A stretch of 64,000 bases of DNA, from assembly GCA_027475525.1 (NCBI GenBank), contig JAMWFC010000046.1, positions 806,001-870,000 on the forward strand, given 5' to 3'. The stretch is from Macrolepiota albuminosa (lineage: Eukaryota > Basidiomycota > Agaricomycetes > Agaricales > Agaricaceae). Below, piece by piece: positions 55,527 through 64,000 of the stretch (the first letter of the stretch is position 1; each line of letters begins with the position of its first letter). The notes under the pieces are model-generated. The model was not told the DNA's origin. It ran no database searches and saw nothing but the letters and a program-made list of their open reading frames with translations. Position numbers and translations under genes: made by a program.

Positions 55527-57396
55527 GTGCGATACGGAGACAAAACAGTGCAGATCACGCTTGATAACGTGCTACATGCCCCTGACCTCTCACATAACCT
55601 TGTATCCCTTGGGTGTCTAGTCTGCAAAGGAGTCAAAATCGGGCTGGAGGACGACAGAGCAACCATGCGAACCCCGAATGGCACCCCCTTCATGAAGTGT
55701 ACAGATGGACGGCGCAATGTTCTTGGTCCCCTTCGTCCAACCCCCAACGGCCCTTGCTACCCGGTCCCTCAACCAACCAGCCGATCTTGAGACGTGGCAC
55801 CACCGCCTAGCCCATGTCAGCGAGTTGACAGTCCATGACATGGCATGAGCAGAAATGGTTGAGGGGCTGGTAATCACTAGGACTATGGTCAACAGGAAGT
55901 GTGAGGACTGTATCCTCGGTAAACACGCACGACACCCTTTTGACACACGACCCAAACTGGAATCCACTCCATATGAGCACGTAGCCTTCGATATCTGGGG
56001 TCCTGCTTGTGTCCAGATGACTGGCGGCAAGTCACTAATGCTCGTAGCCACGGATCAGGGCGATGCCGAGTGCATGACCTGGTATCTCGCAAGTAAGACT
56101 GCCGAGTCAACTATAGTTTGCCTGGAGGTGTTTGATACCAGAGCTGAGACACAGTGGGGGTACAGAATCAAATATATACGCACAGATGGAGGCACCAAAT
56201 TCAATAACGAACTCTGGGAAAATTACTGCCGGAAGCGAGGAATCATACATGAGACCACCACCCCACACTTGTCCCCTGCGAACGGCGTGGCTGAGAGGAG
56301 GAATCGCACAATACTCGATCTTGGAAGGAGCATGCTATGCGACTCCCGGCTTCCAAGCCATTACTGGGGCAAAGCGACAGCAACGGCGACCTACATCCTA
56401 GACCTGGTGCCTAGCTCGAGGCACCCAGGAAAAACACCGCACGAAATACGCACTGGAAAGAAACTGAACGTGACACACCTACAACTGTTCGGATGCACTG
56501 CGTACGCAAAAGTCCCCAGGGAGGATGGTGGCAGCAAGGTTGACGCATGGTCAGTCAAAGCGGTGCTGGTGGAATACTTCGGCCGTGGAGATTACAAGCT
56601 ACTCGAGCAGAAAACTGGACAAATATTCAGATTCCGCGATGTAATCTTTGAGAAGGGGAACACGCACAGAACCCTCCCCGATGGTAGGACTGGCGATGCA
56701 GCAGATCTGTACAAGATCTTCGGGGTCGATACAGGTGACGCTGATACTGACACACCACGCATCTCCATCAACCCTGGGACCCGCACTTCGGCACCACTGG
56801 ACGGGCAACGGCACAAATCTGATACGACTGCACCACGTAGATCGGGGAGACTGGCAGCCAAAAGGGCCATCATCCTGAGAACCTCTGGATTGCACAAGGA
56901 GAACCCAATCAACGGCGTTGACGACCCTGGACCTGAAAGTGAGGAGGAGATGGCCACCTGCATGCCTGGAGCCCTGTTGGCCACCACCTGCAGCAATGAC
57001 GAATTATGGGTCCCTAAGTCATACTCAGAAGCCATGACACGCCCTGACCTTTGGAAGGCCCCCATGGACCTCGAAATGGAGAAGATGCATGAGCGAAAAG
57101 TGTGGCGCCTAGTGGAGAGACCTGAGGGCGTGAGGACTATGAAAAACCGGTGGACTTTTGCCCTTAAATTTGATGCAGACGGGAAGGTTGCGGGGCAAAA
57201 GGCAAGGCTAGTCGCAAAAGGCTTTTCCCAGATACCAGGGGTGGATTATTTCACCACCTACGCGTCAGTTGTGAAATATGAGTCGTTCCGGATTAAACTA
57301 GCGGTAGGGACGGTGTGTGACTACAAGATGTGGCAAATTGACTACACGAGCGCGTACCTCAACGCACCAACTCAGGTCCCGATACTCATGGAATAG
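55527..57396 (+). pseudogene. Copia integrase and N-terminal RT
   Basis: The pre-integrase motif WHHRLAHVSELTVHDMA is followed by a TGA and CEDCILGKHARHPF. The integrase core has FDIWGP, RTDGGTKF and NGVAERRNR (D, D, E), then LQLFGCTAYAKVP. The RT begins MKNRWTFALKFDADGK, GQKARLVAKGFSQIPGVDYFTTYASVV and MWQIDYTSAYLNAP. It ends at TAG (57394-57396) where copia RTs have EQPEG, so CAG probably became TAG. A frame change is also needed near 55780. The Tc1 element follows eleven bases later. Confidence 0.85.
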
Positions 57397-57407
57397 CCAG
57401 AAGGGTA

Positions 57408-57629
57408 CAGTGGCTCAAAAAACTGTCCCAATGTTTCATACTTTTTGAAAGATGACATTGGCATGAAGGATGGAAAGTACCTAAATTCCTGATTAAATCA
57501 TGTAAAATACTATGGCATCGTAGCTACAAAATGGGCCTAGGCTTATGTAATCAAGATCAAAACTGATGGAGGAATAGCCATTTTAAAATATTCATTCATT
57601 GGGACAGTTTTTTGAGCATCTCTAATTTT
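57408..57629. repeat. Left inverted repeat of the Tc1-like element
   Basis: About 222 bp. The outer motif CTCAAAAAACTGTCCCAATG recurs in reverse orientation at the inner end (CATTGGGACAGTTTTTTGAG, 57597-57616), giving two opposed motif copies per repeat. Confidence 0.85.
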
Positions 57630-57634
57630 AGTAT

Positions 57635-58863
57635 CTAGTACTTTGTATGTCCTCCATTTGCCTTGATAACTGCTTGAATCCTTCTAGGCATGCTTTCTAT
57701 TAGTCTTTGGCATACCTCTGGTGGTATTTTATCCCACTCCTTTGCAACCCTTTCCCATAATTCATGCACACCATGAGGAGGTGTTTCATACTGCCTAAGT
57801 TGCTCCTTGAGGTACTCCCAGAGATGTTCAATAGGGTTGAGATCAGGGGATTGGGCTGGCCACCAAAGGACATCAAAGTTGTTGTCCTTAAACCACTTGT
57901 CAGCTCTCTTGGAGTTGTGTTTGGGGTCATTGTCCTGTTGAAAGTAGCGGGCACCCTCTTCCATCTCCAACTTCTCAAAGCTCTCCTTTGCTCCATCATC
58001 CAAAATTTCACAGTACTGCTCTGCATTCATGATCCCCACCACCTCCACAAGCTTTCCTACCCCATTCCAACCCATACAGCCCCATACCATGAGATTATTC
58101 CCTCCTCCATGCTTCACAGTAGGTGTAGTTGTTCAGTCTGAAATGCCTTCTCCTCGTAGCTTCCACACATACTGCTTTCCATCTGACCCAATCCTGTTAA
58201 TCTTTGTCTCATCTGTCCACAACACCCTTTTCCAGTCCTCTATAGTCCAGTTCTGATGCTCCTGAGCCCATTTAAGCCGCAGTTGTCGATGTCTAGCTTT
58301 GAGCATAGGAATTTTTCTCTTAGTAGCAGACCGATACCCCTCCTCCTTCAACACATTCCGGACAGTCTGGGGAGAGACAGGGTTGGAAATGATGCTGTTG
58401 ATAAAATTGGTGGCCTGGACAGCTGTATCAAGTCTCCCAGCTGAGATTTGTCGAACAATAGCCTGTTTATCACGTGGAGTAATGTAACACTTCCAGAGGA
58501 TCGAACCGACAACCTCAGGAAAGCTGGAACTAGCAGGGCTTGAACCTGCATCGCATGTTACCATTACACCATAGTCCCGTGTTACTACTTGCTTTTTGTT
58601 GTCAACTAGTACTATTCTAGCTCCAGTCAATAGGGGCTTAAGCATAACCCCAGGCTTTAACTAAGGTATATTGACACACCCTTACAAGTAAGCTTAGCAG
58701 GACGGCCTCCAGGATGGTTTTCCTTGTCCATCTCCAACTCTCTACTAATCCTCCCAATAGTAGACTTCCCTAGACCAGTTTGAGCCCCAATCTGACGCAG
58801 AGAATACCCTTGAGCAAGAAGAGAAGCAACAGTAGAGCGTTGTGCAGGTGGAATAGGTTTCAT
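57635..58863 (-). pseudogene. Tc1-like DD34E transposase, interrupted
   Basis: The N-terminus MKPIPPAQRSTVASLLAQGYSLRQIGAQTGL is the paired-like helix-turn-helix. After the 204-bp insertion the second half continues TPRDKQAIVRQI, VSPQTVRNVLKEEGYRS and VLWTDETKINRIGSDG (first Asp). A TGA at 58133-58135 (where GISD-R-TTTPT is expected) breaks it, and the rest has NNLMVWGCMGW, YFQQDNDPKHNS (second Asp) and WPAQSPDLNPIEHLWEYLK (Glu). Removing the insert restores AKLTPRDKQ. All three catalytic acids survive, but the stop and the insertion make it inactive. Confidence 0.9.
58483..58686 (-). mobile_element. 204-bp TG...CA element with tRNA-like A and B boxes
   Basis: Plus-strand ends are TGTAACACTTCC and ACACCCTTACA, with AGTAA on both sides (58478-58482, 58687-58691), a perfect 5-bp TSD. 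On the minus strand, TGGTGTAATGG fits a pol III A box and GGTTCGATCC a B box, about 60 bp apart, with a second GGTTCAAGCCC between them. TG...CA ends and a 5-bp TSD are LTR-like; the boxes are SINE-like. No coding capacity. A diverged copy lies at 49159-49353. Confidence 0.8.
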
Positions 58864-59000
58864 GATGGTGGTTGAAGGTCAAGATGTGGTTCAACCAGCT
58901 TGAACTACTCCCAAATATATCTAAACATGGTCACATGACTTTGTTTATCTTTCCACATGCAACTTACTCTTTATTTCTGAGTAAAATAGAGATAAACCTG

Positions 59001-59223
59001 AAAAATTAAAGATGCTCAAAAAACTGTCCCAATGAGTGAATATTTTAAAATGATCATTGCTCCATCAGTTCTGATCTTGATTACATAAACCTACATTCAT
59101 TTTGTAGCTACGATGTCATAGTATTTCTTATGATTTAATCAGGATTTTAGACACTTCTCATCCATCATGCCAATGTCATCTTTGAAAAAGTATAAAACAT
59201 TGGGACAGTTTTTTGAGCCACTG
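59001..59223. repeat. Right inverted repeat of the Tc1-like element
   Basis: About 223 bp, imperfect inverse of the left repeat, with the same inner opposed motif copy (about 59014-59033). Confidence 0.85.
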
Positions 59224-60483
59224 TATGAGGTGAGGCCCAGTGAGGTCTACAAAGTCGACATCAACGCCAGCGACCGGGTCCGGGGGAGCAGCAACAATGA
59301 GTGCAATGAGGAGGGGGGAGCAATGAGGGATGATGAAAAAGGCCTGGTGTCATTGCTTGATAAGGCCCTTTATGGCACAATGGACGGGGCAAATAATTGG
59401 TGGCGCATCTTAAATGAGGACATGAAACGACTAGACTACAAGAGATCCAATGCCAACCAGTCAGTAAGATCCAGGGACAGGAATGGGGACAAAACAATCA
59501 CCAGCACGTACACGGACGACACATCGGATATGTCATCATTGAAGGAAGAGGCTACCAGAGCACGGGCGGAGCTTGGTGAGAAGTATGAGATAAAAGACCT
59601 TGGTGAGATAAAGTTTGTCCTAGGCATACGTATCACCCATGACCGGGAGCAACGAATGATCACGCTCGACCAAATGGAGTACCTGAAATGCACACTCAAA
59701 AAGTTCGGCATGTCGGATTGCACATCCAAATACACACCACTTCCCCCCGGCATTGTACTTAGTAGGTCCCAGGCACTGTCTACTGAGGAGGACTGCCACT
59801 ACATGACGGACAAACCTTACAGCAAAGTACTAGGCTCACTCATGTATGCGCAGATAGGGACCCGACCTGACATAGCATATGCCATCACGTCACTCAGTCG
59901 CTTTATGAGTAACCCAGGGAAAGCGCACTGGTTAGCGCTGACACACGTCATGTGCTACATAAAAGGAACAATTGACTACAAGCTACAATACGGCGGCCCT
60001 GGCTACAACGACTACGTACCACACGGATATTACGACTCGGACTTTGCAGCGGATATCAATACGCGTAAATCCATATCGGGAGGAGTATACATACAAGCCG
60101 GCGGCCTGACGTGTTGGAGTGCCAAGTTACAGGACACGGTGTCCACATCAACGACGGAAGCTGAATACATCGCCTTAGCAAGGGCAGGTGAGCAAATACA
60201 ATGGATGTACGTGGCCCTAGCGGAGATCGGCATGGCAGTATCCCTGCTAGCCGACCTGAAAGGCGACAACAACGGCTCTATTGCAATCACAGAAAACAAA
60301 CAAAATCATAATCGAGTCAAGCACATTGACGTAAAACACCACTTCATCCACCACGCTATCGAGGAGGGAAAGATCAGAGTCGACTACGTGCCTAGCATGG
60401 ACAACCTCGCCGACCTATTTGCCAAGCCACTAGCTCGACCCCTCCACCACAAGTTCTGCGCCGCCCTCCGTCTATGCAAGTGA
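59224..60483 (+). pseudogene. Copia C-terminal RT and RNase H
   Basis: After the Tc1 element the reading resumes with YEVRPSEVYKVD, giving GYEV across the empty site. It continues LLDKALYGTMDGANNWW, STYTDDTS (RT catalytic DD), KDLGEIKFVLGIRI, GSLMYAQIGTRPDIAYA, and RNase H with YDSDFAADINTRKSISG, STTEAEYIALARA and HIDVKHHFIHHAIEEGKIRVDYV, ending at TGA 60481-60483. The upstream Met in the Tc1 inverted repeat is not a real start. Confidence 0.88.
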
Positions 60484-60517
60484 CAATGTTTCGACGCGTA
60501 CCGTGAGTCCGAGGAAG

Positions 60518-60808
60518 TGTTGGAAGGAGGGATCGTGGGGTACGTGCCACTGCAGCGGAACACATCACATGGTGTGTGTGCCGCAGGAGGAGGTAAATTT
60601 TCTGGAAAAGAAACTGTACAGTTGATAGGGATATTGATCGGATACAGATGCCCAGTACTTCAGTTGTCTACCATATTGACTGAGGTACGTACAAGCATTA
60701 CCTTACTTCACATAGAAGCTGACGGGTAGTGTAGCATCATCTGTCAACAGGTACTTAGTACAATAAATATAGTCATCTACCATATCGACTGAGCATCATC
60801 TGTCAACA
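60518..60808 (+). repeat. 3' LTR of the copia element
   Basis: 291 bp, same ends as the 5' LTR. CpG sites present here are TG or CA in the other LTR at several positions, and the reverse. Confidence 0.93.
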
Positions 60809-61004
60809 ACCTGAGTACTTTCTTTGTATGTTTCTTGTAGGCATCTGTGTTTTGGGGCACATTATTTTTCTGGAGATTTTCATGATATAGTTGTGCAATT
60901 TCCACCATTTTATTTGATTTTTTTTTGAGTTTGTCGTTAAAGAAGGGTGGTCACCTTAAGGCAGCTATTATTTCTCTTGGTAAGCATTCTTTGTTCATAT
61001 CTAT

Positions 61005-61277
61005 TCACTGTTTCAAAATTGTCTTACCATGTATATAGCAGCTTGTAGATACTGTGTCCCTTGCTCTTGTAAATCTTAACATTTCTAAGTTCCAAATTCT
61101 TTTGTTGATTATTGCAGCTTTCTTTCTTTTCTCATCCTCATTTAGCAGTGCATTGTTCAGGGCCTGCAGTCTATCTTTTGTTAAGGCACTAATTTCTTTT
61201 AGGATCTTTGGCTTTAGGCTTTTTAAATGCCTGCAGACTTCTTCTATTAGTTGTAATTTGAAAGCCTTGTGTAACAT
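61005..61277 (-). pseudogene. LINE segment between endonuclease and RT
   Basis: A helical, lysine-rich reading (LKSLKPKILKEISALTKDRLQALNNALLNEDEKRKKAAIINKRI in several stretches) at the position of the linker between AP-endonuclease and RT. It has no motif of its own. Confidence 0.5.
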
Positions 61278-61534
61278 TTGTGGGTTGAAATTGGATTGTT
61301 TTTCATGGGCAGATATTTCAAGGTCTGCTTAATGTTTTCTTCCCATTTCCATGAGAGTTTTCATGAGTTTGGCATTTTTTACTAGCAGAGCCAGCATGGC
61401 ATATCTCCCTTTTCTGAAGTAAGGCTGTTTGAGTATATGAGTATTATTTAAACTATTGCATAGTTAGTGTTTGTAGCAGTCCTTTTAATATGCTAGTTCT
61501 AGCTAAATGGTATAAGGTTTTCTTTTACATATTT

Positions 61535-61843
61535 TCAGTCTATTTGTGATTGAATAGGTCTATTTTGCATTTGAAAAGTGAAGTCCATCGTTGTTGGAGT
61601 TTCTCTGTGCCATCCATCTGCTAAGTCAAAGCGTGATTTGATATCAATAAGAGCATTGACATTTTCAGTGGGATCTACATGGGCAGGCAGATGATCTATG
61701 GCCTCCTCTACTATGTTAATGTCCTCCAAAACTATGCTTGGCTCTAGCATGAGGAGTCTCATTTTCCAGTGCATTCCCATGTTTTTCCAGAAAGTTTTGT
61801 TCTTTCTAAGGTTGTTTGGAGCATATGTATTTACTATACTCAT
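61535..61843 (-). pseudogene. LINE AP-endonuclease domain fragment
   Basis: The reading has VNTYAPNNLRKNKTFWKNM, VLEDINIVEEAIDHLPAHVDP (where the domain has GDFNIVEE), IDIKSRFDLADGWHRETPTTMDFTF and SQID. These are the central and C-terminal blocks of the EEP endonuclease in fungal LINEs. The GDFN box is altered to EDIN. The N-terminal catalytic part is not readable. Confidence 0.75.
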
Positions 61844-63028
61844 TGTGGTGTTGTCATGCTAGGGTATTTTAATCACTAGTGCCCTTTCTCCTTCTAGAAT
61901 TTGGTGTCGTGTTTTGGACCACTTTACAATGCTTTTATTCAGTGCAAAGGCTACTTCTTTAGCATTTAGTTTATTTGGATCTAAGCTTGATATGAAATGT
62001 AGCTGTCCATCAAATAATTTGTTCAGTTCCTTTGTGTTTTTCTTGTCAAGGTATGTCTCTTGGATTGCTAGTATATCTATGCAACTTTCTCTTATTATTT
62101 GATGTATGTAATACTATTTTTAGTGTGTGGACTGTGTTCCACTACCCTTGATGTCCAGAGATGCTATTGTAAGTGCTCCTCTTTTATTCCGGCCTCCTGG
62201 CTTTGTTCTTGGGGGGGAGGCATTTCCCTGTTTAAGCTCAAATTGCCTGTGTAGCCATCATCTCTCTCTATCTGCATATGCATTTAGGTAAGCCACGCTT
62301 CATTGCTAATCCCTCCCAGGCTGCCATTAGGGCCTTAGTCAATGATATGGTCATAGGCCTCTCCTGCCTAGGCGAGGAGCTAACTGTTGCCATAATTGTC
62401 AACCATGTTTAATATAAGTGTATTCATTGTGTCAGGTTTGAGTATTAGGTAATGTCTGCATTAGATGAAGACTTAAATAGAGCTGCTACCAACGGCACTA
62501 CCCACGTAAATACGTTGCTACCCAAGCATTTCCCAGCTTGGTCAAGGAGCCTAACTAAAATTACCTAATGTTCTTGAACACAGTAAATTTATCTTAGTTT
62601 ATGGGCCCAGAGTGGAGGAATAAATATATGATTTAGAGGCAGCCTGACAATATTTCTATGTAAGTTTACCAACAATTGGAGTTATTTTCCAGATAGTTAA
62701 AAGACCTTCTCCCCAGTCTCCTACCTCTTTCTCTAGAAAATCCTTGTCAACCTCATTGATCTTTGTGCATTCAGCTAGATTGTGCAAATTCTGCCATCTC
62801 TTCAAGTTCTTTACCTTTGTTTGCTATCCAGTCTTTGAGTTTGGAGTAAGGGCAATTAAAGAGCTCATAGTCAGCTCTCTTGCACTTAAAGCAGTGCAAG
62901 TGTTTCTCTTCCGCTACCAAGATAGCACATCCAAAGTCTATGTCCACAAATGTTGTGTTCCTGAGACTTTGGAGTAGGAAAAAGTAGCTTGGCCATGTTA
63001 TATTTGGATATCAACAGAAGTAAAGATT

Positions 63029-63454
63029 TCACAGGGATTTACAAACCAATTGCTTTCTTGGGGGGTTCACTAGGACCTTGAGTTTGGAGTGACATACTTT
63101 GATAGCTGATATAGTTGCAGCTGCTAGTTCCATGTCATGCTGGGATGTGGTGTCACCTGTAAGTTTACTCTTTACAGTTGCTATGAAGGTGTCATCAGAC
63201 AGTAGGGTCTCACAGACTATGTGTGTGACTTCTTTCTCCAATTCCTGGATGGTAGTGTTGTCTTTGATACTGAGCATGAAGCCTTCGATGGTGCATAGGA
63301 ATCTGAGAACAGGTGGATTGTAAGGCAGGAAGAATACAGTCATTTCTGGTGTTGATATAACATTGTTATTTACTATCACTTCAAAAGTGCACTCCAATAT
63401 GTTGGAGACCAAGAAGTGATAAGGAGGTTTTTGACATTCAAACCTAGCCACCAA
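63029..63454 (-). pseudogene. LINE ORF1-like reading
   Basis: A 141-codon minus reading with no recognised domain (LVSNILECTFEVIVNNN, LPYNPPVLRFL, LSIKDNTTIQELEKEV). It lies upstream in element sense of a cysteine-containing stretch (HCFKCKRADYELFNCP, about 62880-62840) that resembles Gag knuckles. Position suggests it belongs to ORF1 of the LINE. Confidence 0.4.
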
Positions 63455-64000
63455 AGCAAGGAACTTTTCCTGTTAAGAGGAGGACAGCTTCACCCTTTCC
63501 CCAGTCATTTTCAGAATTAGTGCTTTCAGGCTTTTACTTGTAATCACCAGGTTGTCCATCTTGCTGCTCTGCTAGCTCTGGACCCAGAGTTTAGGATCTG
63601 GATATTGGTCAAAATGTGCCCTTTGTTCTGGTCATAGATTGTACCATTGGGGGTGGATAGGTATACTTCTGGAAAACCTCTAACTGGTGTCTGAGTTCTG
63701 ATCAGTCCAGTAGGGAGTCTTGGTAGGGTCCTGTCTGCCTGTGCAGTGCAAGAAGAGTTAGAAGTCTGTTCTGTAGGCAGTGCCTATGAAAAATTAAGTC
63801 CTGGTTCCTCAGCTTGACTAGCAGTGACTAGCTTCATCCTTCTTATGATTTAGGCTAGGTCTGAGGCCTTTACTCCTCTATTCAAGAAGAGGAGAGGGGA
63901 GTACTGCCTAGCCATATAGTTGGAGATAGGAAGGATGAGTGCTGGTCTACTATAGTAGTGTTATCTTTTCCATACTGTTGCCATTCCTCAGGCCCTTCTG
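63455..64000. other. No recognised gene
   Basis: No ORF with recognisable content; probably 5' parts of the LINE ORF1 or its leader continuing beyond the window. Confidence 0.35.

Larger units (their letters stand above)
57408..59223 (-). mobile_element. Tc1-like DNA transposon with long inverted repeats
   Basis: The ends CAGTGGCTCAAAAAACTGTC...GACAGTTTTTTGAGCCACTG are flanked by TA on both sides (57406-57407, 59224-59225). Imperfect inverted repeats of about 222 bp (57408-57629 and 59001-59223) bound a single minus-strand transposase. Length is 1816 bp, or about 1607 without the inner 204-bp element and its TSD. It sits in the RT of the copia element. Confidence 0.95.
54039..60808 (+). mobile_element. 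Ty1/copia retrotransposon with TSD, carrying a Tc1 insertion
   Basis: Two 291-bp LTRs (54039-54329, 60518-60808), TGTTGGAAGG...GTCAACA, are flanked by ACCTG (54034-54038 and 60809-60813). Gag, protease, integrase, RT and RNase H follow in copia order on the plus strand. GAGGAAG before the 3' LTR is a polypurine tract. GGTTATGGGCCC follows the 5' LTR at the primer-site position. Without the 1.8-kb Tc1 insert the element is about 4.95 kb, a normal copia size. In-frame stops show it is inactive. Confidence 0.95.
49570..63460 (-). mobile_element. Degenerate LINE (EN-RT-RNase H type), interrupted by nested insertions
   Basis: In sense order on the minus strand: ORF1-like reading (63454-63029), Cys-rich knuckle-like sequence (about 62950-62830), AP-endonuclease (61843-61535), spacer helices (61277-61005), RT (60809 region, then 54033-53276 and 52356-52145), a Cys-rich region (51331-51101), RNase H (50927-50423) and a zinc-binding C-terminal module (50383-49976). 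The copia element (54039-60808) and an about 0.9-kb insert (about 52356-53275) split it. Removing the copia element joins ...KKHTKKVLR to QVQKAMNTVKSRKAAG-like RT sequence. Multiple stops show it is dead. The left end is uncertain. Confidence 0.8.

Noticed and set aside
58500..58600. Functional tRNA gene
   Set aside because: A and B boxes are present but the intervening sequence does not fold into a full cloverleaf and it lies inside a mobile element.
59167..59223. Start codon of the 438-codon copia ORF
   Set aside because: The Met and first about 19 residues are encoded by the Tc1 inverted repeat; the real protein continues from before the insertion.

Overview
The window looks like repeat-rich chromosomal DNA of an agaricomycete (mushroom-forming) fungus. 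The host genes are split by many introns of roughly 45-65 bp with fungal branch sites. The mobile elements are the usual basidiomycete set: KDZ transposase, Ty3/gypsy chromovirus, Ty1/copia, Tc1-like and EN-RT-RNase H LINEs. Few host genes are present and most of the sequence is nested mobile DNA. Layout, left block (1-24.1 kb): a plus-strand LTR with polypurine tract (221-983) abuts an old, RT-deleted, minus-strand gypsy copy (984-6322). A solo LTR follows (7432-7930, TSD GGTGG). Next is a degenerate minus-strand KDZ transposase gene (8691-~24107) split by two insertions: a solo LTR (8952-9569, TSD TTGAC) and a complete 11.66-kb chromovirus (11255-22914, TSD GATCT, two apparently identical 234-bp LTRs). 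That chromovirus carries, besides gag-pol, a third ORF of 1079 codons between integrase and the 3' LTR. This is the most unusual gene in the window. Host island (24.1-48 kb): a plus-strand multi-pass membrane protein (28287-29635), a minus-strand AIM9/Fmp29-type phosphotransferase-fold gene (30241-31955), a minus-strand Git1-like MFS transporter with at least 20 introns including a 7-nt exon (32621-~35158), a minus-strand F-box-like protein (37777-40185) and a minus-strand GMC oxidoreductase (44934-47451), separated by long stretches where I see no gene. Right block (48.2-64 kb): a minus-strand LINE (about 49.6-63.5 kb) is broken by a copia element (54039-60808, TSD ACCTG). The copia element is broken by a Tc1-like element (57408-59223, TSD TA), and that by a 204-bp TG...CA element with tRNA-like internal boxes (58483-58686, TSD AGTAA). 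This is a four-layer nest, and the host reading frame closes up when each layer is removed. One caution runs through everything: eleven perfect tandem duplications of exactly 77 bp lie in unrelated repeats, and several sit where an ORF breaks. A constant unit length in unrelated sequence points to a k=77 assembly-graph artefact, so some frame breaks in the elements are probably not biological.
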